Made by a program: the position numbers and the translations under genes. Of a stretch of DNA of 11,141 nt, positions 6,252 to 11,141 are shown one piece after another (position 1 is the first letter of the stretch; every line of letters starts with the position of its first letter). The notes below the pieces were generated by a model. It saw only the letters and a list, made by a program, of their open reading frames with translations. It made no database searches and was not told the DNA's origin. Origin of the DNA: Chloroflexota bacterium (lineage in GTDB: Bacteria > Chloroflexota > Anaerolineae > Anaerolineales > Anaerolineaceae); assembly GCA_023406965.1 (NCBI GenBank), contig JAEXTI010000101.1, positions 1 through 11,141 of the forward strand, written 5' to 3'.

Positions 6252-7519
6252 TAAGGCGCGATAACGGTGCCGTGGGGGATGATGGCATTTTTGGGGATGA
6301 CCACGATGCCGTCCTGCACCACCCAATTTTCCGTCTCCAACTCGGTGCCACGCGGGAAGGGCCGGACGACCACATTGTTGCCCACGCGGGCATTCTTATC
6401 AATGATCGCTCCCTGGATGAAGCAGTTGCTCCCGATGCCAATCGGCGGGCGATCAGTCTCTGGATTGTCTTCGGAGGGAGCCGCCTGGTTGTAATAATCG
6501 GCGCCCATCATGATTGTGTCCACCATTGTCGTTCCGTGCATAATTTGGCTGCGCAGCCCCACCACCGAGTGGCGGATTTCGCAATGCTGCAAGGTGGAGC
6601 CTTCGGCAAGCATGACGTTTTCCAGCACGCAATTATGGATGATGGAGCCCGGCAAAAAGCGCGGATGGCTGTAAATGGGTTTGGCCGGATTGTAGAGGTC
6701 GAAGGGCGGGTTGGGGTCGGCCAGGGCCAGGTTGGTCTCGTAGAATGAGCGGATGGTTCCGATGTCTACCCAATAACCGTTGAAGTAGAAGCCGTAGACG
6801 TTGTAATCTTGCAGGGCGTGAGGAATGATCTGCGCGCCGAAATCGTCGAAGGAGGTGCTTTCCAGCAGGTCGATGAGGGCTTTGGTGCGGAACAGGTAAA
6901 TACCCATCGAGCCCAGGTAAGGCTGCACGGGATCATCACGGCTAACCAGTTCAGCCAGCAACTGGGGGTCTTTGGGCTTTTCGGCAAAGCGCACAATGCG
7001 ATTGCCTTCGTTCACCTTGAGGATGCCGTAGCGCCCCGCATCGGTGGCGGGCACCGGCTGCACTGCCACGGTAATATCGGCCTTATTGTCAAAGTGCAGG
7101 TCGGCCATCTTGTTGTAATCCATGCGATACAGATGGTCGCCCGCCAGGATCAAAACGTGCTCGGCACGGGTGGAACGGATTTGAAGAAGCTGCTTGCGCA
7201 CCGCGTCTGCCGTGCCCTGGTACCAGGAGGTGTTCTCCATGGTCTGCTCCGCGGCCCAAATGTTGACCCAACCGGTGTGGAAGTGATCAAACACGTAAGT
7301 CTGAGTGATGTGGCGGTGCAGCGAAACGGAATTAAATTGAGTCAGAACCGCCACCCGGTAGATTCCAGAGTTAATACAGTTGCTGATGGGAATATCGATC
7401 AAGCGATACTTGCCGGCCACAGGAACGGCAGGTTTGGAGCGCTGCTTGGTTAGTGGATAGAGGCGGCTGCCCCGTCCGCCGCCCAAAATGACTGCCAGGA
7501 TCGAATCGTATGCCGCCAT
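6251..7519 (-). CDS. glgC: Glucose-1-phosphate adenylyltransferase (ADP-glucose pyrophosphorylase), cyanobacterial/plant-like
   Basis: A 422-aa enzyme making ADP-glucose and PPi from glucose-1-phosphate and ATP, the committed step of glycogen synthesis. The nucleotidyltransferase domain has GGGRGSRLYPLTKQRSKPA (13-31), RLIDIPISNCINSGI (39-53), QGTADAVRKQL (101-111), AGDHLYRMDY (126-135, catalytic Asp128) and FAEKPK (178-183). After GYWVDIGTI comes a left-handed beta-helix (HSVVGLR, MGADYY, PIGIG, IIDKNARVG). K375 and K410 match the two activator lysines of the cyanobacterial enzyme. The reading frame is open upstream through the tRNA gene to 8011, but the ATG at 7519 has a strong AGGAGG 5 nt before it and matches family N-termini; an in-frame ATG at 7583 lacks a good ribosome site. 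It is the first gene of the leftward run with the glycerate kinase. Confidence 0.95.
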   Translation of the reverse strand: MAAYDSILAVILGGGRGSRLYPLTKQRSKPAVPVAGKYRLIDIPISNCINSGIYRVAVLTQFNSVSLHRHITQTYVFDHFHTGWVNIWAAEQTMENTSWYQGTADAVRKQLLQIRSTRAEHVLILAGDHLYRMDYNKMADLHFDNKADITVAVQPVPATDAGRYGILKVNEGNRIVRFAEKPKDPQLLAELVSRDDPVQPYLGSMGIYLFRTKALIDLLESTSFDDFGAQIIPHALQDYNVYGFYFNGYWVDIGTIRSFYETNLALADPNPPFDLYNPAKPIYSHPRFLPGSIIHNCVLENVMLAEGSTLQHCEIRHSVVGLRSQIMHGTTMVDTIMMGADYYNQAAPSEDNPETDRPPIGIGSNCFIQGAIIDKNARVGNNVVVRPFPRGTELETENWVVQDGIVVIPKNAIIPHGTVIAP

Positions 7520-7598
7520 CGTACCCTCCTCGGGAAGAGACTGGTAATAATTGGCGTCTGGGCTGCCTGCTCCCGGCGCCATGAATGTGTCCAATATT

Positions 7599-7604
7599 AT
7601 TATA
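7599..7604 (-). promoter_or_regulatory. Possible -10 element for glgC
   Basis: A perfect TATAAT on the minus strand lies about 80 bp before the ATG at 7519, in an AT-rich patch between the tRNA terminator and glgC. No convincing -35 is found 16-18 bp upstream, so either an activator is needed or the match is incidental. Confidence 0.4.
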
Positions 7605-7674
7605 CAAGGGAATTCAATGGGGGTGCGATTCGATGTGATAAAATGAGGGAAACCCTGCGGCAAGCTGGTTAAGC

Positions 7675-7698
7675 AAAAACACCCTCTGTTGAGGGTGT
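7675..7698 (-). terminator. Rho-independent terminator of tRNA-Leu
   Basis: On the minus strand an 8-bp perfect stem (ACACCCTC / GAGGGTGT) closes a 4-nt loop and runs into TTTTT. It begins 4 bp after the tRNA 3' end, which ends the tRNA transcript well before glgC. Confidence 0.88.
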
Positions 7699-7701
7699 CA
7701 G

Positions 7702-7784
7702 TGCCGAAGGAGGGAATCGAACCCTCATTCCTTTCGGGAACACGATTTTGAGTCGTGCGCGTATGCCAGTTCCGCCACTTCGGC
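7702..7784 (-). tRNA. tRNA-Leu, anticodon CAA
   Basis: An 83-nt class II tRNA. The acceptor stem GCCGAAG/CTTCGGC has discriminator A at 7702. The D arm carries GG in its loop. The anticodon stem CACGA/TCGTG holds loop CTCAAAA, giving anticodon CAA (7748-7750), which reads UUG. A 14-nt variable arm TTCC-CGAAA-GGAA and T arm GAGGG-TTCGATT-CCCTC follow. The 3' CCA is not encoded (the bases after the discriminator are CTG), so it must be added by a CCA-adding enzyme. Confidence 0.97.
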
Positions 7785-7795
7785 AATGCAGGTAC

Positions 7796-7824
7796 AGTAT
7801 ATCGAATATTTGATGAAGGGTCAA
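7796..7824 (-). promoter_or_regulatory. Promoter of tRNA-Leu
   Basis: On the minus strand -35 TTGACC (7819-7824) and -10 TATACT (7796-7801) are separated by exactly 17 bp. The -10 ends 11 bp before the mature tRNA 5' end. The -35 box lies only 5 bp before the divergent ychF-like start codon at 7830, so RNA polymerase bound here would cover the start of that gene. Confidence 0.85.
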
Positions 7825-7829
7825 GAGAA

Positions 7830-8900
7830 ATGCGTCTTGGAATCATAGGACTTCCCCAATCTGGAAAAACCACTTTGTTCAACGCCCTCACCCGCGGCAG
7901 CCGTCCCATCGGCATGTCGGCGGGCAAGATCGAGGTCCACACTGCCGTGGTGGATGTTCCCGACCCGCGCGTTGACCGCCTGTCGGGCATGTTCAATCCC
8001 AAAAAGACCATCTACGCCAAGGTTACCTATGCCGATATCGCCGGGTTGGAAGGCAGCGCCTCAAAAACCGGCATCTCGGGCACGCTCCTCAATCAACTCA
8101 CCCAGATGGACGGTTTCATCCACGTGGTACGCTGCTTTGAAGACGAATCGGTCCCGCACCCGCACGGCAGCGTGGACCCGGCCCGCGACATCAACGCCAT
8201 GGACAGCGAGTTGATCCTCAACGATCTCATCTCGGTGGAACGCAAGCTGGAGCGTCTGGTGGAAGAGCGTAAGAAGGGCGGCGGAAGGGATAAAGCCATC
8301 GTAGAACGTGAAATGGTGCTCTTCGAGCGCTACAACCAGGCTTTGCAAGCCGGCGAGCCCCTGCGCAACGTGCCGGTGGATGCCGAGGAGGACAAGCTGC
8401 TCTCGAGCTTCGGTTTCCTCAGCCGCAAGCCCATGCTCATCGTGCTCAACCTTTCAGAAGGACAAACTGCCCCCGCTATCGACTATCCCCACAAACACTC
8501 CCAGGTGGTGGCGCTGCAAGGCAAGCTGGAAATGGACATTGCCCAGTTGCCCCCCGAAGACGCCGCCGCTTTCCTGGAAGAGTACGGCATTGAAGAGCCC
8601 AGCCTGAACCGTATGATCCGCCTGTCCTACGACCTGTTGGGCTTGCAATCGTTCTTCACCGTGGGGCCGGATGAATGCCGGGCCTGGACAGTACGCCGTG
8701 GAGCCACTGCTCCCGAAGCTGCCGGGGTCATCCACACCGACTTGCAAAAGGGTTTCATCCGCGCCGAGGTGGTCACCTATACCGATTTGACCACGCTGGG
8801 CGGGTTGACCGAAGCCAAAACTCACGGCAAGTTGCGCCTGGAAGGCAAAGAGTACATCGTCCAGGATGGCGATATTCTCAATATCCGCTTTAATATTTAG
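7830..8900 (+). CDS. YchF-like Obg-family P-loop ATPase (DUF933/TGS C-terminus), divergent
   Basis: A 356-aa protein close to the length of E. coli YchF (363 aa), a ribosome-associated, redox-responsive ATPase. The P-loop is GLPQSGKTT (7-15), switch II is DIAGL (69-73, with a hydrophobic residue replacing the catalytic Gln as in HAS-NTPases) and the base-recognition motif is NLSE (207-210), the NxxE form linked to ATP rather than GTP. A helical, charged insertion spans about 125-185, and a TGS-like domain fills about 275-356 (ending EYIVQDGDILNIRFNI). The usual FPFCTI switch-I motif and the KGASKGEGLGN stretch after DIAGL are absent. The start ATG at 7830 begins right at the conserved MRLGIIGLP; the ribosome site is weak (AAGAG close to the ATG). 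It is the first gene of a plus-strand run with gatB 7 bp downstream. It could be a paralogue distinct from a canonical YchF elsewhere in the genome. Confidence 0.85.
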   Translation: MRLGIIGLPQSGKTTLFNALTRGSRPIGMSAGKIEVHTAVVDVPDPRVDRLSGMFNPKKTIYAKVTYADIAGLEGSASKTGISGTLLNQLTQMDGFIHVVRCFEDESVPHPHGSVDPARDINAMDSELILNDLISVERKLERLVEERKKGGGRDKAIVEREMVLFERYNQALQAGEPLRNVPVDAEEDKLLSSFGFLSRKPMLIVLNLSEGQTAPAIDYPHKHSQVVALQGKLEMDIAQLPPEDAAAFLEEYGIEEPSLNRMIRLSYDLLGLQSFFTVGPDECRAWTVRRGATAPEAAGVIHTDLQKGFIRAEVVTYTDLTTLGGLTEAKTHGKLRLEGKEYIVQDGDILNIRFNI

Positions 8901-8907
8901 ATTGGTT

Positions 8908-10356
8908 ATGAACTACGAAGCTGTCATCGGACTCGAAATCCACGCCGAATTGGCCACGCGCTCAAAAATGTTTTGCGCCTGCCCGGTGGTCGATTCCACC
9001 CGCGCCGAACCGAACATTGCCGTGTGCCCGGTGTGCGGCGGCCTGCCAGGCGTTCTGCCGGTCATCAATCACCAGGCCGTCGAACTGGCCTTGCGCGTGG
9101 CGGCGGCGCTGGGATGCACGATTAATACCACCAGCATCTTCGCCCGAAAAAACTACTTCTACCCCGACCTGCCCAAGGGCTACCAAATCTCGCAGTATGA
9201 GACACCTCTGGGAGTGAATGGGCTGTTGCCGGTGGAAACGCCGGATGGATGGCGCGATATCCGCGTGCGGCGCGTGCACCTGGAGGAAGACACCGGCAAA
9301 CTCACCCACGTGAGCAAAGACGGGCAGGATTACTCGCTGGTCGACCTCAACCGCGCGGGCGTGCCTCTACTTGAAATTGTCTCCGAGCCGGATTTGCACA
9401 CCGCCCAGGAAGTGCGCGCTTATGCCACCGCCCTGCGCGCCCTGCTGCGCTGCGTCGAGGCCAGCTCGGGCGATATGGAAAAGGGCGCCCTGCGCATTGA
9501 GCCGAACATTTCGGTCAAGCCGGTGGGGCGCGCCGAGTTGGGCACCCGCGTGGAGGTTAAAAACCTGAACAGCTTCCGCGTGTTAGAAAAGGCCGTCGAT
9601 TACCAGATTCAGCGCCAGATCGAGACACTGGAGTCAGGCGGCAAGGTCATCCAGGAGACGGTGGGCTGGAACGAAGCCGAGGGGACGACCTTCTCACAGC
9701 GCAGCAAGGAAGAGGCCCACGATTACCGCTATTTTCCTGAGCCAGATTTGCCCCCGCTGGTGGTTTCGGCGGAATGGCAGGCACGGGTGCGGGCGGCTCT
9801 GCCCGAACTTCCCTGGATCAAGATGGAACGCTTCATCCGCCAGTATGGAATCACGCCTGCCGACGCGCGCCAGTTGGTAGAGGATAAAACTGTGGCCGCC
9901 TACTTTGAAGCCTGCGCAGCGGCCCTCCAACAGGCTCCTGCCAAAGCCGCGTCCAACTGGATCACGGGCGAGCTGTTTGCCCGCCTGAACCAGAGCGGAC
10001 AGGCGATTAACGAAATCGAAGTTTCGCCCGCAGGTCTGGCCGATTTGATTGACCGGGCCGCGAGTGGAGCCATCAACCTCAACAGCGCCAAAACCGTTCT
10101 GGGCGAGATGCTCAACAGCGGGCGCGGCGCGGCAGAGATCATCCGCGAACTGCGCCTGGAGCAGGTCAACGACAGCGAGTGGATCGCCGGGCTGGTGCGC
10201 GCGGCGCTGGAGGCCAATCCCGCCGAGGTAGAAAAGTTCCGCGCCGGCAAAGAAACCGTCGCCAACTGGTTCTATGGACAGGTGATGCGCGAGGCCAAAG
10301 GCAAAGCCAACCCGCAGGTGGTGAAGGAAGAACTCGAGCGGCAATTGCGGGGGTAA
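8908..10356 (+). CDS. gatB: Asp/Glu-tRNA(Asn/Gln) amidotransferase subunit B
   Basis: A 482-aa GatB, the subunit that binds misacylated tRNA and activates the glutamyl or aspartyl group with ATP, so that the GatCAB complex yields Gln-tRNA(Gln) and/or Asn-tRNA(Asn). The N-terminus YEAVIGLEIHAEL is standard. A Zn site is formed by C23, C25, C40 and C43. KNYFYPDLPKGYQISQYE, VHLEEDTGKL, DLNRAGVPLLEIVSEPD and VEVKNLNSFR follow. The C-terminal YqeY-like tRNA-binding region (about 330-482) ends with GQVMREAKGKANPQVV. The start is ATG 8908, 7 bp after the ychF-like stop, with a weak ribosome site that suggests translational coupling; an upstream ATG at 8866 lies inside the previous gene. No gatA or gatC is nearby, so those subunits must be encoded elsewhere. 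Confidence 0.97.
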   Translation: MNYEAVIGLEIHAELATRSKMFCACPVVDSTRAEPNIAVCPVCGGLPGVLPVINHQAVELALRVAAALGCTINTTSIFARKNYFYPDLPKGYQISQYETPLGVNGLLPVETPDGWRDIRVRRVHLEEDTGKLTHVSKDGQDYSLVDLNRAGVPLLEIVSEPDLHTAQEVRAYATALRALLRCVEASSGDMEKGALRIEPNISVKPVGRAELGTRVEVKNLNSFRVLEKAVDYQIQRQIETLESGGKVIQETVGWNEAEGTTFSQRSKEEAHDYRYFPEPDLPPLVVSAEWQARVRAALPELPWIKMERFIRQYGITPADARQLVEDKTVAAYFEACAAALQQAPAKAASNWITGELFARLNQSGQAINEIEVSPAGLADLIDRAASGAINLNSAKTVLGEMLNSGRGAAEIIRELRLEQVNDSEWIAGLVRAALEANPAEVEKFRAGKETVANWFYGQVMREAKGKANPQVVKEELERQLRG

Positions 10357-10358
10357 GG

Positions 10359-11141
10359 GTGACACTCCAGCCGCCCACTGCCGTGGTGATGCTCAACCTG
10401 GGCGGCCCTGCTACCCTGGATGCGGTCGAGCCGTTCTTGCTGGAGTTGTTCTCCGACCACGAAATCATCCACCTGCCCTTACAATCCCTGCTGGGGCCGC
10501 TCATTGCCAAACACCGCGCCCCCAAGGTGCGCGCCCGCTACGCCCAGATCGGCGGAGGTTCGCCCATTCTGCATTGGACGGAGTTGCAGGGCCGGGGCAT
10601 GGCCGAACGCCTGGACCGCCTGTGCCCCGAAACTGCTCCGCACAAAGCCTATATTGCTTTCCGCTATGCGCACCCTTCTTCAGATGAGGCCCTGGCGCAA
10701 ATGAAAGCGGATGGCGTGCAACGAGCGGTGGCGTTCACGCAGTACCCACAATATTCCATCAGCACCACCGGCTCCAGCCTGAACGAGCTATGGCGCGCAC
10801 AGCGCCGGGCCGGGCTGGAAGGGGCCTTCCAATGGAGCGTGCTTGACCGCTGGCCCACACACCCCGGCTTCATTGCTGCCCTGGCCGAGACGGTACGTAA
10901 AGGGCTGCAAAAATTCCCCGAGAACGAACGACAAGACGTGCTGCTGCTGTTCAGCGGGCACTCCCTGCCCCTGCGCGTGGTACAACAAGGTGATCCTTAC
11001 CCGCAGGAAATCCGGGCCAGCGTGCAGGCTGTGATGCAGGCCCTGGGGCATTCTCATGAGCATCTACTGGCTTACCAATCCAAGGTGGGGCCGGTGCGCT
11101 GGCTGGGTCCCAGCACCGAAGAAGTGATCCGGCGTTTGGGC
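10359..11141 (+). CDS. hemH: Ferrochelatase, mitochondrial-like, 3' end cut by the window edge
   Basis: 261 codons are visible; the C-terminus lies beyond 11141. The enzyme inserts Fe2+ into protoporphyrin IX (or coproporphyrin III in some bacteria), the last step of heme synthesis. Motifs in order: VVMLNLGGPATLDAVEPFLL (9-28), IGGGSPI (64-70), APHKAYIAFRYAHP (about 97-110), FTQYPQYSISTTGSSLN (126-142), DRWPTH (163-168), LFSGHSLP with catalytic His201, GDPYPQE (211-217) and QSKVGPVRWLGPST (240-253). The start is GTG at 10359, 2 bp after the gatB stop, with GGGGG just upstream inside gatB; GTG/GTG/ATG at 10383-10391 are weaker alternatives. It ends the ychF-gatB-hemH run in this window. Whether it carries the C-terminal [2Fe-2S] cysteines of animal enzymes cannot be seen. 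Confidence 0.95.
   Translation, partial: MTLQPPTAVVMLNLGGPATLDAVEPFLLELFSDHEIIHLPLQSLLGPLIAKHRAPKVRARYAQIGGGSPILHWTELQGRGMAERLDRLCPETAPHKAYIAFRYAHPSSDEALAQMKADGVQRAVAFTQYPQYSISTTGSSLNELWRAQRRAGLEGAFQWSVLDRWPTHPGFIAALAETVRKGLQKFPENERQDVLLLFSGHSLPLRVVQQGDPYPQEIRASVQAVMQALGHSHEHLLAYQSKVGPVRWLGPSTEEVIRRLG

Noticed and set aside
7520..8011. Upstream extension of the glgC frame
   Set aside because: It passes through the tRNA-Leu gene, its terminator and its promoter; the AGGAGG site fixes the start at 7519.
1..11141. A novel defence, mobile or RNA-guided system
   Set aside because: Every stretch over 200 bp is covered by a recognisable housekeeping or metabolic gene; no repeat-spacer array, integrase, transposase, reverse transcriptase or toxin-like small gene was seen on either strand.

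Overview
The window is an ordinary-looking stretch of a GC-rich bacterial chromosome with densely packed housekeeping and metabolic genes. The gene content suggests a Chloroflexota (Anaerolineae-like) bacterium: a deazaflavin (F420)-type nitroreductase-family protein, a cyanobacterial/plant-type ADP-glucose pyrophosphorylase, a SERCA-like P2A ATPase and a tandem-GNAT protein. This placement is inferred from protein style only and is not proven. I see no phage, transposase, CRISPR array, toxin-antitoxin pair or defence system.

Left part (1-1950, all minus strand). A tandem GNAT acetyltransferase runs off the left edge. It sits directly behind a VOC/glyoxalase-fold protein in the same reading frame, separated by one stop codon and one sense codon; both are probably transcribed from a good -35/-10 promoter at 1122-1149. 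Next comes a deazaflavin-dependent nitroreductase-family protein with its own probable extended -10 promoter. A 39-bp hairpin with a terminal U tract (1893-1931) insulates it from the gene to the right.

Centre (1950-7519, minus strand). Read in the direction of transcription, the order is glgC (ADP-glucose pyrophosphorylase), a glycerate 2-kinase whose ATG overlaps the glgC stop codon (TAATG), and, after a 111-bp gap holding a nested palindrome, a 939-aa Ca2+-type P-ATPase. The first two genes join glycogen precursor synthesis to the entry of glycerate into lower glycolysis. The pyrophosphorylase keeps the two lysines that bind the activator 3-phosphoglycerate in its cyanobacterial relatives, so the pairing could be metabolically meaningful.

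Right part. A tRNA-Leu(CAA) gene (7702-7784, minus strand) has a near-consensus promoter and its own intrinsic terminator. Divergent from it, on the plus strand, is a compact run of ychF-like ATPase, gatB and ferrochelatase (hemH) with gaps of 7 and 2 bp; the last gene runs off the right edge. The ferrochelatase is notable because its motifs resemble mitochondrial ferrochelatases more than typical bacterial HemH.
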